From a virus: a stretch of DNA of 64,000 bases. The translations under genes and the position numbers were made by a program. Within the stretch, counting starts at the first letter, position 1, and each line of letters starts with the position of its first letter. The DNA lies in IMG/VR virus record IMGVR_UViG_3300043773_000921, positions 1 through 64,000 of that record; one strand, written 5' to 3'. Positions 27,006 through 33,432 of the stretch are shown piece after piece. The notes beneath the pieces were generated by a model. The model was not told the DNA's origin, made no database searches, and saw only the letters and a program-made list of their open reading frames with translations.

Positions 27006-27695
27006 TTATAGATTTATAACGCCCCACTGATTTGTTTTAATGTATTGAAATATCATTCCATCGCCATTTACCATACTAACAGAAGCTAAACTACCAACTA
27101 TACTTTGTCCTACATTGGCATTGACTGTTGCCGTTAAATCTGTGCAGTATATCTTATACATTTGTCCTAACACAGGAGTTGCAGGCAAAGTAAGAATAAT
27201 TGCATCAGAATTTATTACTATGATATATTCAGTTAACTGCAACGTGCCAGAAGTATCATAGTAAACTAGATTATCTTCGCAGTAACATAATGGACCACGT
27301 ACAGGAATAATTGGTGCTAAATCAACAGAAGTTATTACTTGCACTCCATCGTGTTCGCCAGTTAGTTCAAGTGTTGTTCCATTTAATATTAACTCTAAAT
27401 CATGATTATGAGTAATATCTATAGTGTTACTAAAAGGAATGCCGGCATAAGTACCGGCAAGTGTAATAATATTTGTAGTAGGATTAAAAGTAAGGCCAAT
27501 GGTTAATGGTTCTTGTAGATCTGTAAGGTTAACAGTTCTAGCTACAGTTGCATTATCGTAAATGTATGTTAATGTAAGTATGTTTGTTACGGGGTCATAC
27601 GCTAGTTGTATATCTAGCGGACAACATGTTTCACAACCCGGAGGACAAGGGTTTGGAAACATTACTGAATCATTAAACTTATCAAACAATCCCAT
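27006..27695 (-). CDS. Fibre/decoration protein with CPPGCETCC N-terminus
   Basis: The 229-residue protein starts MGLFDKFNDSVMFPN then CPPGCETCCPLDI, like the cysteine-bearing starts at 22593 and 23089. Two similar beta repeats follow (LAYDPVTNILTLTY and LTFNPTTNIITLAG, then LILNGTTLELTG), and the C-terminal half is also beta-rich. The 'YDP.TN.LTLTY' repeats are typical of fibre shafts. The shared N-terminal design suggests that several fibres dock through the same mechanism. Role inferred. Confidence 0.6.
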   Translation of the reverse strand: MGLFDKFNDSVMFPNPCPPGCETCCPLDIQLAYDPVTNILTLTYIYDNATVARTVNLTDLQEPLTIGLTFNPTTNIITLAGTYAGIPFSNTIDITHNHDLELILNGTTLELTGEHDGVQVITSVDLAPIIPVRGPLCYCEDNLVYYDTSGTLQLTEYIIVINSDAIILTLPATPVLGQMYKIYCTDLTATVNANVGQSIVGSLASVSMVNGDGMIFQYIKTNQWGVINL

Positions 27696-27696
27696 A

Positions 27697-28248
27697 TTAA
27701 CTTATTTTCATTCTTGCGTGATACGGTTTTTTATTCTCAGGAATCTCAAATAAATACAATGACAATCCTTCCTGTTCCTCGTTACCAGTTTCCATTTCAG
27801 ACTTTAGTTTAAACTCTTCGCATAACCTAGTAGATACCTCTAATGCTTTAGCTATCTGAATCTCATCATCGGGAGTATTGTCAAGACTCATTAACATCTT
27901 TCTCCAGTGCTCTGCTTTAGCCTTAAACATATCGACATTCAGATCGTTTTCAGACAACTGTATTCTTTTGTAGAAATCAATCAGGTTAATAACCTGTTCC
28001 GTTTTCTCTATGTTTTTCCAGTTGGACCAGTCTTTAAACAGTCCGTAGTTTGCAGTGACCTGCTCTCTTCTTTCTACCGGTGGCAGTTGCCAGTAAGGGT
28101 TATCTTTCTTGGTATAGACAAAGTAAATGTAAGTAATCACCTGTGCAAACTTTACCTCTTTTGGAAACTCACCTTTTACAGCTATATATTCCGGTACCGT
28201 TTGCCCTGCAGGAGTAACACATACTTCTCCCATATTAAGATAAAACAT
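27697..28248 (-). CDS. Hypothetical protein, first gene after the terminator
   Basis: I take ATG at 28248 (183 residues); the longer reading begins with TTG at 28278. The protein is mostly helical, charged and without signal or membrane segments, with a segment TKKDNPYWQLPPVERREQV near residue 50 and an acidic C-terminal part. It is the first gene of the unit following the terminator at 28294-28323, so its promoter should lie in the short AT-rich gap. A structural or assembly role is possible; no family recognised. Confidence 0.6.
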   Translation of the reverse strand: MFYLNMGEVCVTPAGQTVPEYIAVKGEFPKEVKFAQVITYIYFVYTKKDNPYWQLPPVERREQVTANYGLFKDWSNWKNIEKTEQVINLIDFYKRIQLSENDLNVDMFKAKAEHWRKMLMSLDNTPDDEIQIAKALEVSTRLCEEFKLKSEMETGNEEQEGLSLYLFEIPENKKPYHARMKIS

Positions 28249-28293
28249 AGAATCGCTTTTATAGTGCGAACATAACAATATTATTTAATACCG

Positions 28294-28323
28294 CAAAAAA
28301 AATGCCCGAGTTTTTACTCAGGC
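28294..28323 (-). terminator. Intrinsic terminator of the resolvase/synthetase unit
   Basis: On the minus strand the sequence reads GCCTGAGT, loop AAAA, ACTCGGGC (one G-U pair), then A and eight T residues. This is a strong rho-independent terminator 25 bases after the RusA stop. It separates the 31227-28349 unit from the structural genes and means that the latter need their own promoter in 28249-28293. Confidence 0.85.
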
Positions 28324-28348
28324 AAATCGAAACACTTTTAAACCAAAA

Positions 28349-28759
28349 CTATATGACAACTTTAATATGTCCATGTAAACCCCAAACTTTTGTCATTTTA
28401 CCAATGGTATGAACATGACTGTCTTCTTTCATCAAGGCATCCATAAAAGCTTTGAGCATATTGTCAATATCCGGCTTCATCTTATGCGGCATATTAATCC
28501 TTTCTAAACGCTCTTTCATTTTTGGCTTACTTAATGTAGAACTAATTGGTATTGTTACCACAAATGTGATGCTTTTTATCTCATCAAACTTAAACTCGTC
28601 TGGCTTTATTCCAAGTTTAATAAGTTCTGAGTTCCACAAGATCCTAATATCGTCTTTCCAGCCCATATATTTCTTGTATCGCTTGTCGGCATACATCTGT
28701 TTCTGTGTAGTCCTTACGGCACCCATCGGTTCAATGTCCAAATACAAATCTAGTTCCAT
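28349..28759 (-). CDS. rusA: RusA-family Holliday junction resolvase
   Basis: The 136-residue protein has the RusA signature KPDIDNMLKAFMDAL, giving Asp97, Asp99 and Asp107 as metal-binding catalytic residues, within the usual family size of 120-140. An N-terminal beta segment (LDLYLDIEPMGAVRTTQK) matches the family start. RusA resolves four-way junctions made by recombination or replication; here it would act with the ERF and SSB proteins of the plus-strand block and clean branched DNA before packaging. It is the last gene before the terminator at 28294-28323. Motif-based call. Confidence 0.85.
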   Translation of the reverse strand: MELDLYLDIEPMGAVRTTQKQMYADKRYKKYMGWKDDIRILWNSELIKLGIKPDEFKFDEIKSITFVVTIPISSTLSKPKMKERLERINMPHKMKPDIDNMLKAFMDALMKEDSHVHTIGKMTKVWGLHGHIKVVI

Positions 28760-28762
28760 GTT

Positions 28763-29224
28763 TCACTTTAGTAAAATAGCTGTAGTAATAATCCCTGCTG
28801 CAAATCCTCCGATAATACCCCAGGTTGTCCCTATAAAGATACCTCTTTTTCGCTCATTTTTAGCATATTTAAGGCCCTGCTGCCAAAGATTATTTAACTC
28901 AGTTATTTTATCAGAACTCATATTGTACGCACGTTGGTAAGTACCTACTCGTTCCTCTAAAGTTCGCTCTATACTCTTATGTTCTGCTATCTGGAAATCA
29001 AAAGATCTGATAGTATTTTCATTTTTATCAATGATACTCTTGTAGTCACCAATAGTTTTTTCCTTAGACTTGATAATTCCAATCACATCATTCCACTTCT
29101 TAGTAGATATAAGCACCGTATCTTTTCTTGTCATATAGGATATGCTAATATCGCCATAAACATGAACTGTATCAAACTGACTAAATGCCAGTATCGGAAG
29201 CAGTAAAAACAATATTACTTTCAT
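28763..29224 (-). CDS. Secreted coiled-coil protein with C-terminal membrane anchor (spanin-like)
   Basis: The 153-residue protein has a signal peptide (MKVILFLLLPILAFSQ, Bacteroidetes-type cut after SQ), a periplasmic coiled coil (KSIIDKNENTIRSFDFQIAEHKSIERTLEERV) shown here only as a description of residues about 65-95, and a C-terminal transmembrane helix (GTTWGIIGGFAAGIITTAILL, near the end). Outer-directed N-terminus plus coiled coil plus C-terminal anchor is the topology of a single-protein spanin, but there is no lipobox Cys. It overlaps the synthetase stop in an ATGA. Spanin role is inferred; a receptor-masking or exclusion protein is the alternative. Confidence 0.55.
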   Translation of the reverse strand: MKVILFLLLPILAFSQFDTVHVYGDISISYMTRKDTVLISTKKWNDVIGIIKSKEKTIGDYKSIIDKNENTIRSFDFQIAEHKSIERTLEERVGTYQRAYNMSSDKITELNNLWQQGLKYAKNERKRGIFIGTTWGIIGGFAAGIITTAILLK

Positions 29225-30057
29225 ATCCGGACATCCTGTATTTTGTTTTCAAACTCTTTGATGTTCCAGGCTCTTGCCAATCTAGTCATTCCGATGCCAC
29301 CACCAAAACGATCAAAGAACTTATGCTGCAAAAACTTATCTAGTTCAGCAACAACTCTTTTCTCGGTAAACAACTCAAACAATTTCTCGGCATACTTGCC
29401 ACCTTCAATCGTATAAAAGTTCTCACGCATCTTCTCTGGATCACTGCTTCTCTGTGCCGAGCCAATAGTTTCCTGCCCATACATGATGACATCACACTTA
29501 GCATAAATATCAGCATACTTGCAGTACATGTTCCAGAAAGGATTAGTACGTAATGGGAAGTTTTTCAAGAATACTACATCACCCTGCTCATCTCTCAACC
29601 TTGACTCATGCTCATTCTCGATAATCTCAGTACCATAGGCAACACAAATATCGTTATAGTCAACATCAACACCAGTGCTAAACCCTAAATGCTGCAACAA
29701 ATCCTTTTCAAGCTCTAGCATCACATTCATATCCCCCTTACTCTCAAACTCAAACATAGGAAATATCAACTCATGCCGGCCAGGTATCGGATTCTTCTCC
29801 TGCCTGTAACTAGTACTAATACAATACACCCCATCCCAGTCAGGATTATTAAGCAACTCATGCTCAAGCCACATCTGTCCAGTCTGTGGTAAAGGCCAGA
29901 CATCTCTATTATAATCAAACACAGCAATACTATGCGGATTCTCACATGCCGCAAGTATCGATAACCTTGATTGAGTAGGAACTTCCTTGAACCCTCTGCC
30001 CCTAAAAAAAGCCCGCATCTTAGTTACGAGCAAATCATAAACCTTAGTTTCGTACAT
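29221..30057 (-). CDS. Class II aminoacyl-tRNA synthetase core enzyme, AsnRS/AS-AR-like
   Basis: The 278-residue protein has all three class II motifs in AsnRS/AspRS form: TGQMWLEHELL (residues 59-69, cf. SGQL.LE), motif 2 YRQEKNPIPGRHELIFPMFE (84-103; Arg85, Glu87, Arg94-His95), GQETIGSAQR (194-203) and motif 3 FGGGIGMTRL (251-260; Arg259). The N-terminal anticodon-binding OB domain of AsnRS is absent and the length matches archaeal AS-AR, an AsnRS paralogue that makes asparagine rather than charging tRNA. I infer an amidation or adenylation reaction, possibly asparagine synthesis or modification of a protein or RNA during infection. It is in the early-looking unit with RusA. Alternatives are a lysyl-modifying EpmA-like enzyme. 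Confidence 0.8.
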   Translation of the reverse strand: MYETKVYDLLVTKMRAFFRGRGFKEVPTQSRLSILAACENPHSIAVFDYNRDVWPLPQTGQMWLEHELLNNPDWDGVYCISTSYRQEKNPIPGRHELIFPMFEFESKGDMNVMLELEKDLLQHLGFSTGVDVDYNDICVAYGTEIIENEHESRLRDEQGDVVFLKNFPLRTNPFWNMYCKYADIYAKCDVIMYGQETIGSAQRSSDPEKMRENFYTIEGGKYAEKLFELFTEKRVVAELDKFLQHKFFDRFGGGIGMTRLARAWNIKEFENKIQDVRI

Positions 30058-30088
30058 AATACATTTATTTAAAAGTGAACAATAAATA

Positions 30089-30421
30089 CTACCATCTTAA
30101 CAAGTCATCTTTCAAATCCTCTATCTCCTTAATGTCATCTAAAATAACATCATGTAAACTATCAATCTGCTTCTGGTTCATCTTACGAATCTCTGTCAGT
30201 TCCTCTATCTTCCGATAACTACTCTCAATACTCTTAACCAACATGCTATCCCTCATCCTAACCTCAGTATTTAACACAAGCAAATCAGTGTTAATCTTGT
30301 CGATTTTATCCTGTAACTGATCATTCCTTACAATGCTATATCTAGTAAAGGCTATCTGCAACATCATAAAAAATAAACTAACAGCAGTAATGCCGCCATA
30401 AACAAGCATAGACCTATTCAT
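30089..30421 (-). CDS. Membrane-anchored coiled-coil protein
   Basis: ATG at 30421 gives 110 residues (the longer reading needs TTG at 30451). A transmembrane segment (SMLVYGGITAVSLFFMMLQIA) lies at the N-terminus, followed by a heptad-type coiled coil to the end (KIDKINTDLLVLNTEV; RKIEELTEIRKMNQKQI). This is the layout of i-spanin (Rz-like) or of small membrane regulators. It overlaps the upstream gene by eight bases and precedes the synthetase. With the spanin-like gene at 28763 it could form a lysis pair, though their place in the first unit argues for caution. Confidence 0.55.
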   Translation of the reverse strand: MNRSMLVYGGITAVSLFFMMLQIAFTRYSIVRNDQLQDKIDKINTDLLVLNTEVRMRDSMLVKSIESSYRKIEELTEIRKMNQKQIDSLHDVILDDIKEIEDLKDDLLRW

Positions 30422-30716
30422 TACAAGCCCCTCCCCTCTGACTACCAACAATCACTTCCTCATAAGACACCCCCGGCTCATTATAAACATAATGATTACT
30501 GACATTCTCAACAACAGACTTACAATAAAGCAAGTAATCTACAACCAATGCAGCAAACTTCTCATAGCGACCATCAGCACTACTACTCAACTCCCTCCAG
30601 CCATCATAACTCCTGCCCATACAATGAGCATCCTCCCAACCAATCCACCACATACGCTCCTCATGGTCATCAACATTAACACCCCGCCATTCTAAATATT
30701 CCAATATAGACATCAT
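30414..30716 (-). CDS. Small Trp/Tyr-rich hypothetical protein
   Basis: The 100-residue protein starts MMSILEYLEWRGVNVDDHEER, then WWIGWEDAHCMGRSYDGW, a run of aromatic residues typical of a compact helical protein. The DNA of this gene is markedly richer in G on the coding strand than its downstream neighbours. No signal peptide, membrane segment or known domain. Function unknown. Confidence 0.5.
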   Translation of the reverse strand: MMSILEYLEWRGVNVDDHEERMWWIGWEDAHCMGRSYDGWRELSSSADGRYEKFAALVVDYLLYCKSVVENVSNHYVYNEPGVSYEEVIVGSQRGGACNE

Positions 30717-30720
30717 AATC

Positions 30721-31227
30721 CTACTTCTTTAACTTGTTAACAATCAATTCTACCAACTCTGCCTTACTTAACCTACCATCGCCATCATCACCCAACAACT
30801 CCAGCAACTCAGCCTTCTTCATCTTACTATAATCAGGCTCTTTCAACACACCAATACTCTCACTCGGAGCAGCACCAGCCTCATCCGCCTCAACAACCTC
30901 ATCCCCAATAACCGGTGCAACATACTTATACCCCCCTATCTTCGGTACAACAAACAACTTAATATCAATACTATCATCATACCTCAAACTCATAGACTGA
31001 CTAGTATGACTAACAACAAAATCATACACACTCTCACTAGGAATACCAGGGCCATCAACAACCATCTTCCCATTAACCTCATAACAGTTCCACCCATCTA
31101 CACCCAACAATCTTCCAACCTCCTCAACTACCCCCGGTACCCGACAATCTTTAGTCGTAACCAAAGTACCCAACTTTACATGACCACCAGCAGCAGTCTT
31201 TACATAATAATTTATCCTTGTCTGCAT
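30721..31227 (-). CDS. First minus-strand gene, protein with C-terminal HeH/SAP-like motif
   Basis: The 168-residue protein is Val/Gly/Asp-rich, and its last 35 residues contain MKKAELLELLGDDGDGRLSK followed by AELVELIVNKLKK, two short helices of the HeH/LEM/SAP type found in phage DNA- or RNA-binding proteins. The middle (VVEADEAGAAPSESIG) is an Ala/Glu linker. It is the first gene after the divergent promoter region, with a sigma70-like promoter at 31264-31292. An early DNA-binding or regulatory role is possible. The gene shows strong G-over-C excess on its coding strand. Confidence 0.6.
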   Translation of the reverse strand: MQTRINYYVKTAAGGHVKLGTLVTTKDCRVPGVVEEVGRLLGVDGWNCYEVNGKMVVDGPGIPSESVYDFVVSHTSQSMSLRYDDSIDIKLFVVPKIGGYKYVAPVIGDEVVEADEAGAAPSESIGVLKEPDYSKMKKAELLELLGDDGDGRLSKAELVELIVNKLKK

Positions 31228-31387
31228 AATAATATAGTTTTAATAGTGAACGAATAATGGCACAATATACACAGATAGTACGTTTTATGCAAGTTTTTGG
31301 TAGGGGAAAAAGAAAAAAGACGGGAGGGCACTTAATGTATCGTACCCCCGCGTTAAATCATTATCTAACTTTTTAATTTCATGTATT
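31228..31387. promoter_or_regulatory. Divergent promoter region
   Basis: The 160 bases between the divergent starts at 31227 (minus) and 31388 (plus) hold no gene. They contain a purine-rich run on the plus strand (GGGGAAAAAGAAAAAAGACG, near 31302-31321) and AT-rich flanks. One sigma70-like promoter for the minus strand is described separately; I could not identify a convincing plus-strand -10/-35 pair or a Bacteroidetes TAnnTTTG box. It must drive both unit starts, since they are the only genes reading away from it. Confidence 0.6.
31264..31292 (-). promoter_or_regulatory. Candidate minus-strand promoter TTGCAT-17-TATATT
   Basis: On the minus strand TTGCAT (31292-31287) and TATATT (31269-31264) are separated by exactly 17 bases, with the ATG about 37 bases downstream at 31227. 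The boxes match the sigma70 consensus at four and five of six positions. Bacteroidetes use other promoter forms (TTTG/TAnnTTTG), so this is tentative. Confidence 0.4.
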
Positions 31388-31765
31388 ATGAGCAAAGTTT
31401 CATTGGGAAAAGTAAGTGAAATCATTGAAAGAGGTGAGAAAAACTCTCCACTTTTCATGAAAGAAGGAGAACATCTTGTTAAATTGTTGGGAAAAGGCAC
31501 TTGGGGGCAGAAAGCTTCGCAGTGTATCTTGACTGATAAGGGTACCATTGGTGCCTATCAGTTGATAGACCAAATGAGAAAGGATGGTATCCTGGAAGAT
31601 TTCCTGGACGAAGCAGAGTTTGTGTTTGAAACTGGTGAAGAGTTATTCGTCACCATAAATGCAAAAGCTGTAGTAGAAACTCGACTTCCTGACGAAGAAG
31701 AAGAGGAGGAAGAAGACGAAGAAGAAGTCGTCGTCGTCAAGAAGAAAACTTCTACAAAGAAGTAA
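31388..31765 (+). CDS. First plus-strand gene, small protein with long acidic tail
   Basis: The 125-residue protein has a compact N-terminal domain (VSLGKVSEIIERGEK ... GTWGQKASQCILTDKGTIG) of about 90 residues and then a tail of about 13 consecutive acidic residues near residue 102-114, a VVVV and a Lys/Ser/Thr end. Acidic tails are typical of ssDNA-binding and DNA-mimic proteins and of early phage proteins that bind host factors. A terminator follows directly (31773-31801), so it may be expressed as a separate short message. Function unknown. Confidence 0.7.
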   Translation: MSKVSLGKVSEIIERGEKNSPLFMKEGEHLVKLLGKGTWGQKASQCILTDKGTIGAYQLIDQMRKDGILEDFLDEAEFVFETGEELFVTINAKAVVETRLPDEEEEEEEDEEEVVVVKKKTSTKK

Positions 31766-31772
31766 GAAAGAT

Positions 31773-31801
31773 CCCTGCGCCTTCGGGCGTGGGGTTTTTT
31801 T
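31773..31801 (+). terminator. Intrinsic terminator after the first plus-strand gene
   Basis: CCCTGCGCC, UUCG tetraloop, GGCGTGGGG (two G-U pairs), then seven T residues. It follows the stop at 31765 by seven bases. The stable UUCG loop makes this one of the strongest terminators in the window. It also bounds the parS-containing gap on its left. Confidence 0.85.
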
Positions 31802-31805
31802 CAGA

Positions 31806-31834
31806 TGTGCCTACTACTGTTAGTAAGAGGCACA
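31806..31834. repeat. Imperfect hairpin beside parS
   Basis: TGTGCCT pairs with AGGCACA over seven bases, with an inner ACTA/TAGT stem and a CTGT loop, and AAG as an internal bulge. There is no T-run, so it is not a terminator. It begins five bases past the 31773-31801 terminator. Confidence 0.5.
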
Positions 31835-31887
31835 ACTATTAGATAATGATTTACATATAGCGTTGACTGTCAGACTGTTAGTGCTAT

Positions 31888-31903
31888 TGTTCCACGTGGA
31901 ACA
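31888..31903. promoter_or_regulatory. parS: parS-like centromere site (TGTTCCACGTGGAACA)
   Basis: The 16 bases TGTTCCACGTGGAACA are a perfect palindrome and match the widely conserved bacterial parS consensus TGTTNCACGTGAAACA except for one symmetrical change in the right arm that keeps the palindrome. I saw no second copy in the window. A ParB-domain protein is encoded at 43469-45508, but its usual CTP-binding GERR motif is altered, so the site could be bound by that protein or by the host ParB. The match is direct; the function is inferred. Confidence 0.7.
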
Positions 31904-32060
31904 TGATAGAGGAAAGGTGTGAGTGGCTACCATCTGCTGCGCATTACTCTACTCTACATCACATCGCACAACTCTATTAGTGTTATACATACTGATACTG
32001 TGAGTGATTGCGTGGGTTTTATTATAGGTGAGATTATTAACAATCAAATATATTATTATT

Positions 32061-32354
32061 ATGGAGAGTACATTCAGTGTATATCAAGTCAGGACATATA
32101 ACTATAATAGCAGAGAGCATAGCTTAGATCTTTCTTACAGCACATTAGACAAAGCCAAAGAAAGATTATTTGAATACTGTGAGAGTAAAAATACTCACAC
32201 GGAAACTGTTGACCTGGAAGGTAGGTGTGAAACATATCCTCATAATGAGGATGTTGATAACTGGATAAGTAGAGGAAAAGCGTCAATATATTATTTTTCT
32301 AAATATGGAAACTACAAATGTGTAGTTTACGTACAGGAAATATTTGTGTATTGA
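32061..32354 (+). CDS. Small hypothetical protein
   Basis: I choose ATG at 32061 after an AT-rich leader (97 residues) rather than the in-frame upstream start at 32028. The protein starts MESTFSVYQVRTYNYN, is mixed alpha/beta with Tyr-rich segments and ends VVYVQEIFVY. No known motif. It lies downstream of the parS region and is followed by two hairpins that may end its message. Function unknown. Confidence 0.6.
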   Translation: MESTFSVYQVRTYNYNSREHSLDLSYSTLDKAKERLFEYCESKNTHTETVDLEGRCETYPHNEDVDNWISRGKASIYYFSKYGNYKCVVYVQEIFVY

Positions 32355-32361
32355 TTTCATT

Positions 32362-32388
32362 GCGGGCATGCTATTGTAGTGTGCCTGC
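32362..32388 (+). terminator. Hairpin after the 32061 gene, possible terminator
   Basis: GCGGGCA pairs with TGCCTGC (one G-U pair) across a 13-base loop, followed by an AT-rich but not T-run tail. The arm resembles the GCCTGC arms of the terminators at 36890 and 43423. Terminator strength doubtful. Confidence 0.4.
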
Positions 32389-32405
32389 TTATTATATTTA
32401 TTTAC

Positions 32406-32436
32406 TGCCTCCGATATAATGTTGTAGGCATTTCTT
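32406..32436 (+). terminator. Second weak hairpin with T-rich tail
   Basis: TGCCT pairs with AGGCA across a 15-base loop and is followed by TTTCTTT. Only five pairs, so a weak terminator or attenuator. Together with 32362-32388 it forms a tandem before the gene at 32459. Confidence 0.35.
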
Positions 32437-32458
32437 TAACACTTAAAAAACTTTACTA

Positions 32459-32707
32459 ATGAAAAACTTGTCAAAAAAACATTTGCTTCGCTGGCTTATG
32501 GATCAGCAGCACAAGTTCACTCAAGGCAATAACCTCGAGGAGACAGAACTTATTGTAGGATACTTTAACGGTGTATTGAGTGCAGAGTTTATATGCCGTA
32601 ATGGCTATGGCTCTGTATGGAGTACTAACAGATATTTGTCTGTTAAGTGTCCGAAATGTTTTACTCATTTGTTTGCGGACAATAGTCCAATAACATTTGA
32701 TTTATAA
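32459..32707 (+). CDS. Small hypothetical protein with single CPKC
   Basis: The 82-residue protein is helical at the start (MKNLSKKHLLRWLMDQQHKF) and carries one KCPKCF pair near residue 65, too little for a zinc finger on its own though a dimer could bind metal. No signal peptide or membrane segment. It precedes the hairpin-rich non-coding stretch. Function unknown. Confidence 0.6.
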   Translation: MKNLSKKHLLRWLMDQQHKFTQGNNLEETELIVGYFNGVLSAEFICRNGYGSVWSTNRYLSVKCPKCFTHLFADNSPITFDL

Positions 32708-32715
32708 GATTTACA

Positions 32716-32970
32716 ACCTGAGTTTACAGGTGCGAGGATAGTATGTACTATCCGTTATTAACAATTATTTATAACCATTAAATGTAATCCCGTAAGATTA
32801 CAACTACTATGAGCTTTTAAGCAAAAGTAAAGTGCCTTTTAGTACGTTGAGTTCCTTAAGTCCTAGGCAAGGTCTATTCGATATTGAATAGTAGGGTAAG
32901 ACTCAACCAGGTATTCTCATTATCTGCCACAAAACAAGTTCCTAATCCTATAAGAGAAATGGATGGGAAC
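32716..32970 (+). ncRNA. Candidate structured non-coding RNA, chain of hairpins
   Basis: The gap between genes 32459-32707 and 33050 holds at least six hairpins: ACCTG/CAGGT (32716-32731), GGATAG/CTATCC (32736-32753), TGTAATC/GATTACA (32783-32802), CTTTT/AAAAG with AAGC loop (32814-32827), a three-way junction (32846-32907) and GTTCC..ATCC/GGAT.GGAAC (32938-32970). No ORF of credible length crosses them and none is followed by a T-run. Such density of perfect stems in an otherwise gene-packed genome suggests an RNA with a function of its own or a complex 5' leader for the 33050 gene. Strand is taken from the neighbouring genes. Not matched to a known class. Confidence 0.5.
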
Positions 32971-33049
32971 ATTTTAAAACAAATATTATTATAAAACAAG
33001 TATGCGTGTAGAGCTCGAGCACGTGTAAGGATGACAAGAGTATATAGTT

Positions 33050-33289
33050 ATGTGGGTAACACAAAATCAAATGGATGATACTACATTGAACAAAATGTTT
33101 AGTCGTTGGAATCAAGCATTAGCTAATGGAGAGATAACTGACATTGATAATACTACAGAAATGTGGTATGGTGAGTTAGTTATGACACACGAAGATGGTA
33201 TAGATTATATAACAGCACCTATACAGAAATATGATAAAGAAGGGTATATAGATTTTGTTGTTAATGTTTCAATACCATTTGAAATATGA
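33050..33289 (+). CDS. Small hypothetical protein
   Basis: The 79-residue protein starts MWVTQNQMDDTTLNK and is mixed, with beta segments at the end (GYIDFVVNVSIPFEI). No signal peptide, membrane segment or motif. Its stop overlaps the next start (ATGA). The structured region lies upstream, so its translation might be controlled by it. Function unknown. Confidence 0.6.
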   Translation: MWVTQNQMDDTTLNKMFSRWNQALANGEITDIDNTTEMWYGELVMTHEDGIDYITAPIQKYDKEGYIDFVVNVSIPFEI

Positions 33290-33432
33290 AGCAGTTTATT
33301 TCTAACAACTGGGGGATGCTTATGACATTAGTGTTATCAGTGTTCCTCTATTATTACTGGACTCAACTGCCTACATTAGTAGGTTTTGTACTTGGGTTCT
33401 TCGCATGCATTGGTCCGGCATGCAAGAACTAG
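33286..33432 (+). CDS. Very small membrane protein
   Basis: An ATGA overlap with the upstream stop begins a 48-codon frame: MKQFISNNWGMLMTLVLSVF and onward, ending CIGPACKN. It contains two hydrophobic stretches (GMLMTLVLSVFLYYYW and TLVGFVLGFFACIG) with little polar sequence. It is translationally coupled to 33050-33289 and overlaps the next gene by 13 bases. The start site, hydrophobicity and coupling support a real gene. Possibly a membrane takeover or superinfection-exclusion peptide. Confidence 0.55.
   Translation: MKQFISNNWGMLMTLVLSVFLYYYWTQLPTLVGFVLGFFACIGPACKN

Larger units (their letters stand above)
31802..32060. other. Gap with parS site and short repeats, candidate centromere/origin region
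   Basis: About 260 bases without a credible gene between terminator and the gene at 32061. It holds a hairpin at 31806-31834, two direct copies of ACTGTTAGT (31816-31824 and 31874-31882), two closely spaced GACTGT units, and the perfect palindrome at 31888-31903 that matches parS. The sequence is AT-rich in its last third. I infer a centromere or origin region. Confidence 0.45.

Noticed and set aside
32846-32907. tRNA
   Set aside because: The closing stem has seven pairs, but there are only two inner arms, no T-loop sequence and the element is too short.
32846-32907. Hammerhead ribozyme
   Set aside because: The required CTGATGA and GAAA core boxes are absent.
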